Shown: positions 43,570-53,245, numbered from the stretch's first letter. The stretch: DNA of 64,000 bases from an uncultured Prochlorococcus sp. (GCA_902527105.1 CABZNT010000001.1:121896-185895), one strand, 5' to 3'. Notes: a model not told the origin generated them from the letters alone. A program made the numbers and translations.

Positions 43570-45330
43570 GTGAAGCAAATTGATTCAGAGAAAAAATTAG
43601 ATAGATTAAAGATCGATAAATTGTTAAAAACAATTTATTCAAATAATACTACAGAAGAAATTAATTTTATTTCAAACCAATTATTACAGATTTTAGATGA
43701 TTTCTCAGAGAAATCTGCTTATGAAGAAATAAGAGGTAAAGAAAGGTGGAATGAATCTCATTCGGTTTTGATAACTTATGCAGATAGTATTTATAAAAAT
43801 GGCGAGGCAACACTAAAAACTCTTAGTGAGTTGTTAAGTAAACATTTTGGCAGTCTTTCTAAAGTTGTACATATTCTGCCTTTTTTGAAATCTACAAGTG
43901 ATGGAGGTTTTGCAGTCTCAAGTTATGATTCCTTGGAAGAAAAATTTGGTGGCTGGAATGATCTCAAAAATATTTCTAAAAATCATGATTTGATGGCTGA
44001 TTTAGTACTAAACCATGTCTCATCATCTCACCCATGGGTTCAACAATTTATTAAATCCCAAGAACCAGGTATATCAAATGTTTTTTCACCTAAACAAAAT
44101 CTTGACTGGTCAAATGTAGTTAGGCCAAGAAGTTCCTCTTTGTTTTCTCAAATAAATACTGAAGACGGCTCTAAACAAGTTTGGACAACTTTTGGTCCAG
44201 ATCAAATTGATTTGAATTGGCATAATCCAAAAATGACTCTTGAGTTCTTAAATTTAATTATTAATTATTTAACTAATGGAATTAAATGGTTCAGGCTTGA
44301 TGCTGTAGGTTTTATTTGGAAGGAATCAGGGACAACGTGCTTGCATTTACCAAAAGCACATTCAATTGTGAAACTCTTAAGAGTTCTTTTAAATAATCTT
44401 CTGGATGAGGGTGTTTTAATAACAGAAACTAATGTTCCTCAGAAGGAAAATCTATCTTATCTAATTCCTGATGATGAAGCTCACATGGCATATAATTTCC
44501 CATTGCCTCCTCTTCTCCTGGAGGCAATTATTACTTCAAGAGCTGATATTTTAAATTCATGGATTTTTGATTGGCCCACATTACCTGAAGATACTACTTT
44601 ATTTAATTTCACTGCATCGCACGATGGTGTTGGGCTAAGAGCTCTTGAGGGTTTAATGAATGAGCAGAGAATTAAAGATTTATTAATAAATTGTGAGAAA
44701 AGAGGCGGATTAGTAAGTCATAGACGTTTATCAAATGGTGATGATAAACCTTATGAATTGAATATTAGTTGGTGGAGTGCAATGGAAGACTCAAGTAGAG
44801 ATGCTAAAAGATTTCAATATGAGAGATTTATTTTGAGTCAACTATTAGTAATGGCTCTGAAAGGGGTTCCTGCATTTTATTTGCCAGCATTACTAGCTTC
44901 AGAAAACGATATCAAAAAATTTTCTATGACAGGTCAAAGAAGAGATCTAAACAGAGAAAAGTTTAAATCAGAAAATCTTTCAGCCGTTTTAAATAATCCT
45001 GAATCTAATGCTAATAAAAACTTAAAATATCTTCGTAATGCTATGGATGTCAGATCAGAATTAAAGCAATTTCACCCTTGTTCACAAATGAAATGTTTAT
45101 CTAAAGGTAGAAGTGATATTGTCGTAATCAAAAGAGGTCTAGGTCCTGAGTCTGTTTTTGCAATACATAATATGACTGAAAATAAAATTAATTATCAATT
45201 GAATGATAATGATCTACCAAAAATAGTTGATAATAATTTCAATACTCATGATTTTTTAACATCCAGTAAATACAATTATAAAAATATTAGTCTTGATCCT
45301 TTTCAAGTAGTTTGGCTTAGTGCTTTATAA
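43570..45330 (+). CDS. GH13 phosphorylase, probably glucosylglycerate phosphorylase
   Basis: A 586-residue GH13 protein of the sucrose-phosphorylase subfamily. Conserved regions: LVLNHVSSSHPW (I), GIKWFRLDAVGFIWKE with the nucleophile Asp (II), VLITETNVP with the acid/base Glu (III), NFTASHDGVGLRALEG (IV). Homologues of this form cleave glucosylglycerate to glucose-1-phosphate and glycerate. The neighbouring GpgP and glycerate kinase strongly favour that substrate over sucrose. The start is GTG 43570. Confidence 0.85.
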   Translation: MKQIDSEKKLDRLKIDKLLKTIYSNNTTEEINFISNQLLQILDDFSEKSAYEEIRGKERWNESHSVLITYADSIYKNGEATLKTLSELLSKHFGSLSKVVHILPFLKSTSDGGFAVSSYDSLEEKFGGWNDLKNISKNHDLMADLVLNHVSSSHPWVQQFIKSQEPGISNVFSPKQNLDWSNVVRPRSSSLFSQINTEDGSKQVWTTFGPDQIDLNWHNPKMTLEFLNLIINYLTNGIKWFRLDAVGFIWKESGTTCLHLPKAHSIVKLLRVLLNNLLDEGVLITETNVPQKENLSYLIPDDEAHMAYNFPLPPLLLEAIITSRADILNSWIFDWPTLPEDTTLFNFTASHDGVGLRALEGLMNEQRIKDLLINCEKRGGLVSHRRLSNGDDKPYELNISWWSAMEDSSRDAKRFQYERFILSQLLVMALKGVPAFYLPALLASENDIKKFSMTGQRRDLNREKFKSENLSAVLNNPESNANKNLKYLRNAMDVRSELKQFHPCSQMKCLSKGRSDIVVIKRGLGPESVFAIHNMTENKINYQLNDNDLPKIVDNNFNTHDFLTSSKYNYKNISLDPFQVVWLSAL

Positions 45331-45332
45331 AA

Positions 45333-46130
45333 ATGATAGAAAATTCATCTATTTGGGTAGTTAGCGATGTAGATGGCACTTTAATGGATCACTCATATGA
45401 TTTATCACCTGCTAAAGAAACTATAAAAAAACTACAAAAATTATCTATACCAGTAATTCTTTGCACAAGCAAAACCGCTTCTGAAGTAAAAGTTATAAGA
45501 AAGGAGCTTAACTTGACGGATCCTTATATTGTTGAGAATGGTGCGGCAATATATGGTGAATCTCTTAAAAGAGTAAATGGAGAAATTATTCTTGGAATAG
45601 AATATGAATCTCTTGAGGAAATCTTAAATTTAATCTCTAAAGAAATTGATTACAAACTTACTCCTCTTAATAATCTTACTGATCAAGAAGCCACTCAGCT
45701 TACAGGTTTAAAAGGTAACTCATTGAACTTAATGCGTGATAGACACTGGAGCATGCCTTTTTTAAATTCGCCAAGTTATTTAGAAGAGAAAATTAAAATC
45801 TGTTGTAATAAATTCAATGTTGATATTTTTAAGGGCAATAGAATGAGTCACTTATTATCAACAAAATCGAATAAAGGTAAAGCAATACATGCTCTTAAAG
45901 AATATTCAAATGTTCAAAATATTGAAATTATAGGTTTAGGCGATTCTCCAAATGATTTGCCTCTACTTTTAAACTCAGATATAAAAATTGTTATTCCTGG
46001 AATAGATGGACCTAATTTAGATTTACTAGACCAATTAAAAGATTTGGAATTTACTTTAGCTTCTGAACCAAATGGATATGGATGGAAAAATGAAATAAAT
46101 AAATTGATAAAAAAGCTAGAACTAAGTTAG
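45333..46130 (+). CDS. gpgP: Glucosyl-3-phosphoglycerate phosphatase (MPGP-type HAD)
   Basis: A 265-residue HAD phosphatase of the mannosyl/glucosyl-3-phosphoglycerate group. The nucleophile motif is VVSDVDGTLMDHSY (residues 9-22), with ILCTSKT (Ser/Thr motif), NGAAIYG and IIGLGDSPNDLPLL (metal site). It dephosphorylates the GpgS product to glucosylglycerate. 2 bases after the phosphorylase gene, so one operon. Confidence 0.88.
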   Translation: MIENSSIWVVSDVDGTLMDHSYDLSPAKETIKKLQKLSIPVILCTSKTASEVKVIRKELNLTDPYIVENGAAIYGESLKRVNGEIILGIEYESLEEILNLISKEIDYKLTPLNNLTDQEATQLTGLKGNSLNLMRDRHWSMPFLNSPSYLEEKIKICCNKFNVDIFKGNRMSHLLSTKSNKGKAIHALKEYSNVQNIEIIGLGDSPNDLPLLLNSDIKIVIPGIDGPNLDLLDQLKDLEFTLASEPNGYGWKNEINKLIKKLELS

Positions 46131-46134
46131 AAAG

Positions 46135-47079
46135 ATGAAAAATTTAGATATTAATTTTCCTCTTGATAAATTTGAAAAATTAATTATTGATATTGGTTGG
46201 GAATCCTTGGATGATTGGTTTAATTTTTGGAATAATAAAATAAATATCCTTTCAATTGATCAATATTGGAACAATAAAGTAAATGATGACTGGATTTGGG
46301 GTTTGGCTTTACCTCTTTTATCTCAGGCTTATAAATTTCAAAATAATTTTACTGATAGAAAAATTATTGGAATCTCAGCTTTACCTGGTACAGGTAAAAC
46401 AACACTTGGTAATTGGCTCGAAGCTATATCGTTAAAATTAAATTTCAAAATTGCGGTTATTTCAATTGACGACTTTTATCTCCCATCAAATGAAATGAAA
46501 TTAGCAATTAAGAATAACCCTTGGAATGTTTCAAGAGGGTTTCCTGGAAGTCACTCTGTAAAATTAATGCATGAAAAATTGTTGAATTGGAAGATAAATG
46601 GAGAATTAAATGTACCAGTTTTCGATAAATCTTTAAGAAATGGTTTAGGAGATAGATCTCATTGGAGATTAGATAGTCCTGATTTATTAATTCTTGAGGG
46701 ATGGTTTTTAGGAGTTAAACCTTATTCTATTGACATAAATGATCTACCTATAAATACAGCAAATTTGAGTCTTCATGAATCATCTTATTTACTTAAAATT
46801 CAAAATAACCTAAACGAATATTTAGATATTTGGACTTTAATAGACAATATTTGGCACTTAAAGCCCTTGAAGATTGAATATATGAATATTTGGAAAACAA
46901 ATCAGGAAAAAGAAATGTTTTTACAGAAAGGTAAAGCCCTTAAAGATGAAAAATTATCTAATTTTTTGAGAATGCTTAATGTCTCAATTCCTCATAAAAG
47001 TTTTGATGTTATAAAATCTTATGCGCTTTTATTAATCGATCAAGAAAGAAAATTAGTTGAGGCTGGATTGAATTTGTAG
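46135..47079 (+). CDS. glyK: D-glycerate 3-kinase (plant/cyanobacterial GLYK type)
   Basis: A 314-residue P-loop kinase. Walker A is SALPGTGKTT near residue 83-92, followed by ISIDDFYLPSNEM, NPWNVSRGFPGSHSV, PVFDKSLRNGLGDR and LLILEGWFLG, all GLYK features. It phosphorylates glycerate to 3-phosphoglycerate, closing photorespiration and, here, the glucosylglycerate recycling route. 4 bases after gpgP. Confidence 0.9.
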   Translation: MKNLDINFPLDKFEKLIIDIGWESLDDWFNFWNNKINILSIDQYWNNKVNDDWIWGLALPLLSQAYKFQNNFTDRKIIGISALPGTGKTTLGNWLEAISLKLNFKIAVISIDDFYLPSNEMKLAIKNNPWNVSRGFPGSHSVKLMHEKLLNWKINGELNVPVFDKSLRNGLGDRSHWRLDSPDLLILEGWFLGVKPYSIDINDLPINTANLSLHESSYLLKIQNNLNEYLDIWTLIDNIWHLKPLKIEYMNIWKTNQEKEMFLQKGKALKDEKLSNFLRMLNVSIPHKSFDVIKSYALLLIDQERKLVEAGLNL

Positions 47080-47170
47080 AATTTTCTAAATTTCTTTTTT
47101 TTCAGTAATTTTTTATACTTTTTTTTCAGCTCTTAATAGTGTTTAATTGATAATATTTTGCTGCTTAGTG

Positions 47171-47398
47171 ATGGTTGAGTTTTCTTACAAAAATGAAGGC
47201 TGTAGAATGGTTGTGTTGAGATGTATTGGTCCATCAAATTTTTTCTTAGAAAGAGTTTTATTTCCAACTGACATTCTTACTTTTATGGCTCCAAACGATT
47301 CAAGAGTTGAAATCTGGGGAAATGAATTATATGGCCCTAAGTTGGAAGAGAGAATAAGAATTCAAGCTGATAATGAAGATTCGACTTTAGTGGCATAG
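47171..47398 (+). CDS. DUF1830 protein
   Basis: A 75-residue protein from ATG 47171; an in-frame ATA/ATG region upstream is less fitting. Typical DUF1830 features: VEFSYKNEGCRMVVLRCIGP, SNFFLERVLFPTDILTFMAP and VEIWGNELYGPKLEERI. The family is conserved in cyanobacteria with no known function. Follows the glycerate kinase gene after a 91-base AT-rich spacer. Confidence 0.85.
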   Translation: MVEFSYKNEGCRMVVLRCIGPSNFFLERVLFPTDILTFMAPNDSRVEIWGNELYGPKLEERIRIQADNEDSTLVA

Positions 47399-47487
47399 AA
47401 CAGAAATTATCTAATTGTCTTCGAGTCAAAATTTTTTACAAATACCTAGTTTTTATTGATATTATCAAACTAGTTTTAGTTTTATAA

Positions 47488-47613
47488 ATGTTTTATTTTT
47501 CTTCCTTTGCAATAGGAGGTTTTGTTCCTTCTGCAGCTATCGCTGGAGTTTTACTTTTGGTTGGATTAGGAGCCTTCTTTTATCTTGGTATTAAAGGACC
47601 TACAGATTACTAA
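47488..47613 (+). CDS. 41-residue membrane protein resembling photosystem small subunits
   Basis: ATG 47488 to TAA. After MFYFSSFAIGGFVPSAAI a single helix (AGVLLLVGLGAFFYLGI) runs to the polar end KGPTDY. The layout resembles small thylakoid complex subunits, but I cannot match it to a named Psa, Psb or Pet protein. The spacer before it has an inverted repeat (CTAGTTT/AAACTAG, 47446-47473). Confidence 0.6.
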   Translation: MFYFSSFAIGGFVPSAAIAGVLLLVGLGAFFYLGIKGPTDY

Positions 47614-47678
47614 ACATGAGTTAATTAACAAATTATAATTTTAATTTTTTTCATAACCTTCTTTAATAAGTTAACGCT

Positions 47679-47813
47679 ATGGATTTAACAACTATTTTAT
47701 TTATATTAAGCTTACCTTTCGTTTTATTAACAGTTTATTTTGGGACAAAAAATGATTTTTACGAGAGTGATAACTATAAAGGAGATGGTTGTGCTCACGA
47801 TGTTAAAAGGTAA
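47679..47813 (+). CDS. 44-residue single-helix membrane protein
   Basis: ATG 47679 to TAA. An N-terminal helix (TTILFILSLPFVLLTVYFGT) is followed by a soluble acidic tail with a cysteine and two basic residues at the end (GDGCAHDVKR). It is of the type common in picocyanobacteria and unassigned. Ends 8 bases from the convergent next gene. Confidence 0.5.
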   Translation: MDLTTILFILSLPFVLLTVYFGTKNDFYESDNYKGDGCAHDVKR

Positions 47814-47821
47814 CTTTATTA

Positions 47822-48094
47822 CTAATCACCTCTAAATACACAGGTCCATTTACTATCAAATTGCCAAACAGGTTTGTATATTTCATTAGTAATTTTTTCG
47901 CCTGCTTTATTACAAGTATCTAAATCTTTCATGGGAATAGAATGTAAGGAGGGACTTGTTATTCCACTAACCTCTGGCCTGCCTCCAGGACCTTGTCTAT
48001 AAGTTCCAATTACTAACCAATAGTTAGCTTTCGCAGAAACAGAAAAAGTTAAGGAAAAAAGAAAAAATAATATTAAAAAAGATTTTTTTTTCAT
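47822..48094 (-). CDS. Small exported hypothetical protein
   Basis: A 90-residue protein from ATG 48094 with a clear signal peptide (SFLILFFLFSLTFSVSAKA). The mature part contains YWLVIGTYRQGPGGRPEVSG, and two cysteines (DTCNKAGE and KWTCVFRG) likely form a disulfide. Family not recognised. Diverges from uppP. Confidence 0.6.
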   Translation of the reverse strand: MKKKSFLILFFLFSLTFSVSAKANYWLVIGTYRQGPGGRPEVSGITSPSLHSIPMKDLDTCNKAGEKITNEIYKPVWQFDSKWTCVFRGD

Positions 48095-48160
48095 TTTTCC
48101 ATACTAGCTTTTAATTTTTAAATGTAAATTGCTATTAATTAATTAGGTTATTAATTATTT

Positions 48161-48961
48161 TTGGAATATTTAAAATTTGTTTTATATGGATTAATACAAG
48201 GGTTGACGGAATTTATTCCTGTAAGTAGTACAGCTCATTTAAAAGTTATATCTCTTTTTTTAGGAATTGATGATCCTGGAGCATCCTTATCAGCTACTAT
48301 TCAACTTGGAAGTGTTCTAGCCATAGCTTGGTATTTTAGGAATGATATTTTTAATTACAGAAGTCAATCTTCCAAAAAATTTCTTGAATATCTCTTACAT
48401 GAAAGATTATTAAGGTCTATTTTGATTGGTACTATACCCATTGTTTTGCTTGGTGGGACTATAAAAATATTTATCCCTTCTTTTTTTGAAAACGTTCTTC
48501 GTTCAAATTTATCAATAGCATTGGTCTCATTTCTAATGGCTTTTTTTATGTACTTGGCAGATAGTTCGAAAAGAGGAATTATTAATATTAAAAACCATAA
48601 TTATTCAAATAGTTTTTTTATAGGTTTCTTTCAAGCATTTGCAATTTTTCCTGGCGTTTCAAGATCGGGAGTCACTATTTCTAGCGCTTTAATATCAGGA
48701 TGGGAACGAGGCGATGCTGCTAAATTTTCTTTTCTTTTGGGGATACCAGCTATCTCTCTTGCTGCTATCGTTGAATTTATTTCTTCTTTTAATGATTTTC
48801 TTTCGTTAGGTTTTCCTCCACTTTTTGTTGGTTTTATTACGACATTTTTGTCCTCTTTATTAGCAATAGATTTCTTATTAAAGTATTTTTCTTCAAATGG
48901 GTTGAAAATATTTATCATCTATCGAGTAATTTTTGGTGTCGTAATTCTTTTGAATTTATAA
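48161..48961 (+). CDS. uppP: Undecaprenyl-diphosphatase UppP/BacA
   Basis: A 266-residue multi-helix membrane enzyme recycling the lipid carrier of peptidoglycan synthesis. Both family motifs are present: GLTEFIPVSSTAHL at about residue 14-27 and FPGVSRSGVTISSAL around 168. The start is TTG 48161, no ATG precedes the first helix in frame. Confers bacitracin resistance when overproduced in other bacteria. Confidence 0.95.
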   Translation: MEYLKFVLYGLIQGLTEFIPVSSTAHLKVISLFLGIDDPGASLSATIQLGSVLAIAWYFRNDIFNYRSQSSKKFLEYLLHERLLRSILIGTIPIVLLGGTIKIFIPSFFENVLRSNLSIALVSFLMAFFMYLADSSKRGIINIKNHNYSNSFFIGFFQAFAIFPGVSRSGVTISSALISGWERGDAAKFSFLLGIPAISLAAIVEFISSFNDFLSLGFPPLFVGFITTFLSSLLAIDFLLKYFSSNGLKIFIIYRVIFGVVILLNL

Positions 48962-49016
48962 TTTGATGAAAAATTTTTTTTTGCAAATGTGTTAAGGTTT
49001 TAAAAAATTCTTTTTA

Positions 49017-49169
49017 ATGTACAATTTTATATCTTTCCAATTAGGTGAAGTCGAAGTTTCAAATCTTACAATATTGGTTTTAGCATTTTTTTCTTCTTTT
49101 ACATTCATAGCTGTAGGCATAAGTTCATATAAGCTATACAAATCACTTATAAATGAAGACAATAAGTAA
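49017..49169 (+). CDS. 50-residue single-helix membrane protein
   Basis: ATG 49017 to TAA. The N-terminal segment MYNFISFQLGEVEVSN is followed by a helix (TILVLAFFSSFTFIAVGIS) and a tail (YKLYKSLINEDNK). Its stop abuts the tRNA gene on the opposite strand. Function unknown; small size but complete and well spaced. Confidence 0.5.
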   Translation: MYNFISFQLGEVEVSNLTILVLAFFSSFTFIAVGISSYKLYKSLINEDNK

Positions 49170-49243
49170 TCGGAACGGCGGGATTTGAACCCACGACCCC
49201 CACTACCCCAAAGTGGTGCGCTACCAAACTGCGCTACGCCCCG
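49170..49243 (-). tRNA. tRNA-Pro (GGG anticodon)
   Basis: On the minus strand the cloverleaf reads acceptor CGGGGCG/CGTTCCG (two G-U pairs), D-stem GCGC/GCGC, anticodon stem CCACT/AGTGG with loop TTGGGGT giving anticodon GGG, and T-stem GTGGG/CCCGC with TTCAAAT. Discriminator A; the CCA end is not encoded. Confidence 0.95.
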
Positions 49244-49270
49244 TGTCTTTACTATAAAGATTAGATTGAT

Positions 49271-49999
49271 TTAAATGTTATTCTTTATAGGATTGTTATC
49301 AGATCTCAATACACACTTATCAACTTCCCAATTAAAGTTTTCCCATATATGGTCTTCTAATTTATAGTTGCTACCAGTAAAAACTCCTAACTTAACTTTT
49401 GTAGGTGAAGCAGAACAATACTGTCTGCTTCCAGCTGATGCAAGATATTGTTGATGGTATTGTTCCGCATAAAAATATGAATCTATCATTTTTATTTCCG
49501 TTTCAATTAAACCAAGATTTTTTTTGGTTAGTTCCTTTTGATATTGTTCCTTACTAGCTAATATAGTTTTGATATTATTATCATTTTTGTAATATATTGA
49601 GGATCTGTATTGCGTTCCCATATCATTACCTTGCCTGTTTTTTTGAGTAGGGTCATGACATTCCCAAAACATTTTTAATAAATCACTTACATCTATTTCC
49701 CTTTTATCCCATATAACTCTTACAACTTCTGAATGACCAGTTAAACCTGAACATACTTCATAATAAGTTGGGTTGTTTTTTTCACCTCCAGCATAACCTA
49801 CAGAAGTTGTGACAACTCCAGGAAGTTTCCAAAAACATTTTTCAGCCCCCCAGAAACAACCACATCCAAAAATTATTTCATCTTCTTCTGCGTTAGGATC
49901 TTTTCTAAAATCTGTTTTTAAAATTCTGTGTAAAGAATAAGCATCATTAGTTAAATCTGCCTCCTCAATGTTCATAATTTTTTTCAGGAATTTAAACAT
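49271..49999 (-). CDS. msrA: Peptide methionine sulfoxide reductase MsrA
   Basis: A 242-residue MsrA. The catalytic motif GCGCFWGAEKCFW follows an N-terminal extension of about 45 residues. Then VGYAGG, GHSEVVRVIWD, the substrate-site DPTQKNRQGNDMGTQYRS and a C-terminal YCSAS with a likely resolving cysteine. Repairs oxidised methionine using thioredoxin. Starts at ATG 49999. Confidence 0.95.
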   Translation of the reverse strand: MFKFLKKIMNIEEADLTNDAYSLHRILKTDFRKDPNAEEDEIIFGCGCFWGAEKCFWKLPGVVTTSVGYAGGEKNNPTYYEVCSGLTGHSEVVRVIWDKREIDVSDLLKMFWECHDPTQKNRQGNDMGTQYRSSIYYKNDNNIKTILASKEQYQKELTKKNLGLIETEIKMIDSYFYAEQYHQQYLASAGSRQYCSASPTKVKLGVFTGSNYKLEDHIWENFNWEVDKCVLRSDNNPIKNNI

Positions 50000-50036
50000 A
50001 AATTAAATCTATTCATTATAAGTAAAAAAATTACTT

Positions 50037-51782
50037 TTAGCTCTTAACAATTCTGGTAGCTAGTTCCCTTTCCCAAAGTTGTTTATATATACCATTGACT
50101 TTTACTAAATCTTTGTGAGCCCCTTCTTGTACTATTTCTCCTTTATCCATCACTAAAACCCTATCACAGGTAGCTGCCACAGAAAGTTGGTGACTAATCA
50201 TTATGATTGTTTTATTACTTCTATCACTCATTTCATTTATTATTCTTGCTGCTGTTTTATTATCCACGCTTGCTAAAGCATCATCAAGAACAACAATAGG
50301 AGAATTAACAAGTAGTGCTCTTCCCAGTGCAGTTCTTTGCCTTTGTCCACCACTTAATGTAATACCTCTCTCACCCACAATAGTTTTAAACCTTTTTGGA
50401 AAACTATTGATATCATCAATTAATCCAGCTTTTGTAGCGCTTTCTTTAACCAAATATTTAGAAGCTTTTGGTTCTCCAAAACTTAAATTTTCTGAGATTG
50501 TAGAAGTAAATAAGAATGCTTCTTGAGGAACTATTGAAATATTTTTTCTAAGATCGCTCAATTTTAAAGTTTTTACATCAATTTCGTCTAAAAATAATTG
50601 ATTGTCTGGAATTTCAATAGTACGTCCTAGAGATTTTGCTAGCGTTGTCTTGCCACAACCTACTGGGCCAACTATTGCAATAAGTTCTCCAGGGTAAATT
50701 TTAAAATTGAGACTATTTAATGAATTAAATTTTGATCCTGGATACTTTATCGTTAAATTTTTTGCTTCTAAAAATCCTTTAACTTTTCTTTTTAAAAATT
50801 TAGTTTCTGCTCTATCTACAATATTTGGATTGTTCTGAAAGATTTCTTCCACACGATCTAAACTTACTTGACCAAGTTGAAAGGTATTTAAGGTAAAACC
50901 TAATAAAGCTGTTGGGAAGACAAGTCTTTCTACGTAAAGAATTAAAGCTACTAAACCACCTATCGAGATAAATCCACTCTCTAATTGAAAAGTTCCTAAT
51001 GATAATAAAATCAATAATGAAATTGAGGAAATCCCTTGTAATAAAGGGAATAGAGTACTCGCTGTTCTTGCAAGTTTTATCGCTGAATTTTGATAGTCAT
51101 TGTTATGTATGTTAAATTGTTTTTTCTCAGCATTCTCTTGGGCATAAATTTTAATGGCGCTTATACCAGATAGATCTTCTTGTATTAGATCACTAAGTTT
51201 TGATAATGATTCTTGTTGAGCTTTTCTTTGTGTAACCATTTTGCCGCCAAATAGACTTACAATTCCAAGGATTAATGGAAATATCATTAAAGCTGATATT
51301 GTTAATGTTTTATTAATTGAAAACATTGAAGGAATAGTGAATGAATAAGCTAAGACTATGTTGCATAAGCTTAAAACTGTAAAACCTAAAAGTCTTCTTA
51401 TGTTTTCAACGTCGCTTGTAGCTCTACTTATGATGTCTCCACTACCTTTTTTTTGAATCCATTCAGGATCTTGAATAAGTAAATGGTCAAAAAGTTTTTG
51501 ACGAAGATTTACTTCTACTTTCCTACCTATGCCGAAGACAATCTGTCTTGAAAATAATCTTATTAAACCCATACATGTTGCTAAAAATATTAACCATAAA
51601 GATTTAGAAATAACAAAATCCGAAGAAAACCCTTTTTGTAATTGGTCAATTATATTTTTTACTTCTAATGGTATTACAACACTAAGTATGTTAACTAATA
51701 ATAGAGCCAAAGCTCCATATAAGAATTCTTTTTTGTAGGGTCTTAGATATTTAGATATAACTTTTATCTTTAAATTTTTCAT
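50037..51782 (-). CDS. ABC exporter, membrane and ATPase domains fused
   Basis: A 581-residue MsbA/multidrug-type half transporter. Six membrane helices occupy about residues 15-300, then the ATPase: Walker A GPVGCGKTT, Q-loop VPQEAFLF, signature LSGGQRQR, Walker B IVVLDD, and ALASVDN with switch His in ISHQLS. Walker B ends DDALAS rather than DEP, usual in this group (catalytic Asp in place of Glu is seen in asymmetric exporters, so a partner is possible). Substrate unknown. Confidence 0.9.
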   Translation of the reverse strand: MKNLKIKVISKYLRPYKKEFLYGALALLLVNILSVVIPLEVKNIIDQLQKGFSSDFVISKSLWLIFLATCMGLIRLFSRQIVFGIGRKVEVNLRQKLFDHLLIQDPEWIQKKGSGDIISRATSDVENIRRLLGFTVLSLCNIVLAYSFTIPSMFSINKTLTISALMIFPLILGIVSLFGGKMVTQRKAQQESLSKLSDLIQEDLSGISAIKIYAQENAEKKQFNIHNNDYQNSAIKLARTASTLFPLLQGISSISLLILLSLGTFQLESGFISIGGLVALILYVERLVFPTALLGFTLNTFQLGQVSLDRVEEIFQNNPNIVDRAETKFLKRKVKGFLEAKNLTIKYPGSKFNSLNSLNFKIYPGELIAIVGPVGCGKTTLAKSLGRTIEIPDNQLFLDEIDVKTLKLSDLRKNISIVPQEAFLFTSTISENLSFGEPKASKYLVKESATKAGLIDDINSFPKRFKTIVGERGITLSGGQRQRTALGRALLVNSPIVVLDDALASVDNKTAARIINEMSDRSNKTIIMISHQLSVAATCDRVLVMDKGEIVQEGAHKDLVKVNGIYKQLWERELATRIVKS

Positions 51783-51862
51783 TTTATTTTGCCGATATGA
51801 TTAAGATAATGTTTCATTTTTGAATATGTGAGCTAATTTTATAAATGATTCAGTATTTATTT

Positions 51863-52159
51863 ATGGGTAACGAACAAACTCATCCATTACATGAAACAGA
51901 CAAGAACATTATAGATTCCCTTATCACTAAAAAAATACCAGATGATCTTGACTATATAAATTTAGCTAGATTAATTAATCGTTATACCAATTTCCCAGGA
52001 GAAATTGAAATTAAAAACGATATTGAAAAAATTTTAAATTTTTGGAAGATCACTAAAAATGAACTTTTTTCAAAAACAAAAAATATTTGGTCAAAAAGCT
52101 TCAGGCCTTCTAATACAAATAAAGATTTAGTTGGTTCAGGTTTTGATACCTCAAATTGA
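51863..52159 (+). CDS. DUF3288 protein
   Basis: A 98-residue protein from ATG 51863. Cyanobacterial DUF3288 features are visible: HPLHETDKNIIDSLI, YINLARLINRYTNFPGEIEI and ILNFWKITKNELFSKTKNIW. Function unknown. It precedes trpD by 37 bases on the same strand and diverges from the ABC exporter. Confidence 0.75.
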   Translation: MGNEQTHPLHETDKNIIDSLITKKIPDDLDYINLARLINRYTNFPGEIEIKNDIEKILNFWKITKNELFSKTKNIWSKSFRPSNTNKDLVGSGFDTSN

Positions 52160-52196
52160 ATTTATTCTGCATAATTTTTCCTTCATAAATAAATAA

Positions 52197-53231
52197 ATGT
52201 CTTCAAATCTAACAAACGCTGAAATCCTGAATAATTTGTTGGAAGGAAGGGATCTTGATGATTTAACTTCTAGATCTTTAATGCAAAGATGGCTTAATGA
52301 TGAAATTTCTGATGTTGAAACAGGAGCTTTTTTGAGTGCTTTGAGAGCAAAGAGTTCTACAGGTATCGAACTAAGCTGTATGGCTGAGGAACTCTTAAAT
52401 GTTTGCGAATTGCCAGCAGCAAGACCAAATTTGTATTTGGTAGATACTTGTGGAACAGGGGGAGATGGAGCTAATACATTCAATATTTCAACTGCCGTAG
52501 CATTTGTATCTGCATCTTGTGGGGTAAAAATTGCAAAACACGGAAATAAAAGTGCTAGCGGAAAAGTTGGCTCTGCGGATGTTTTGTTGAATCTTGGTTT
52601 AAATTTAAATTGTTCATTAGAAAAAGTAATAAAAGCCGTAAGTGAAATTGGAATAACTTTTTTGTTCGCACCTGTTTGGCATAAATCTTTAATAAAACTC
52701 GCTCCGTTAAGAAAGACCCTCGGAATAAGAACAGTATTTAATCAACTTGGTCCATTGGTAAATCCTTTAAGGCCCAATGCACAAGTTTTGGGTGTTGCTT
52801 CTGAGGAACTTTTAGAACCTATGGGAAGCGCGCTTTTAAAAATGGGTATGAATAGAGCAATAGTCGTTCATGGTTCTGGGGGTCTTGATGAAGCTTCGCT
52901 GCAAGGAGAAAATAAATTAGTATTTGTTGAAAATGGTGAATTGCGGTTTTCAGAAATAAATATTTCAGACTTTAACCATGAAAATATATCTAATGAAAAA
53001 CTTGTAGTTTCTGATTTTGAGTCTAACGAGGAAATATTAAAGTCTGTTTTAAATGGATCTGGACAAAAATCTCATATTGACGTAGTCGCCTTGAATTCTG
53101 CTTTAGTGCTTTGGGCCGCAGGAATTGAGGATGATTTAAGTGAAGGATTTAATAAAGCTTTATTTTCTATTAATCAAGGAAATCCCTGGAAGATGTTTTT
53201 ACTTTTAAAAAATTATTTATCAGCAATTTAA
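52197..53231 (+). CDS. trpD: Anthranilate phosphoribosyltransferase
   Basis: A 344-residue TrpD, second committed step of tryptophan synthesis. Phosphoribosyl-diphosphate binding: [17 protein letters not shown], and anthranilate-site [16 protein letters not shown] and [23 protein letters not shown]. Length and motifs normal. Followed 14 bases later by carA, probably one transcript. Confidence 0.97.
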   Translation: MSSNLTNAEILNNLLEGRDLDDLTSRSLMQRWLNDEISDVETGAFLSALRAKSSTGIELSCMAEELLNVCELPAARPNLYLVDTCGTGGDGANTFNISTAVAFVSASCGVKIAKHGNKSASGKVGSADVLLNLGLNLNCSLEKVIKAVSEIGITFLFAPVWHKSLIKLAPLRKTLGIRTVFNQLGPLVNPLRPNAQVLGVASEELLEPMGSALLKMGMNRAIVVHGSGGLDEASLQGENKLVFVENGELRFSEINISDFNHENISNEKLVVSDFESNEEILKSVLNGSGQKSHIDVVALNSALVLWAAGIEDDLSEGFNKALFSINQGNPWKMFLLLKNYLSAI

Positions 53232-53245
53232 TTTATTTCATATTG

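Noticed and set aside
47446..47473. CTAGTTT/AAACTAG inverted repeat as a terminator or operator
   Set aside because: Only seven paired bases with a 14-base AT loop; too weak to call on its own.
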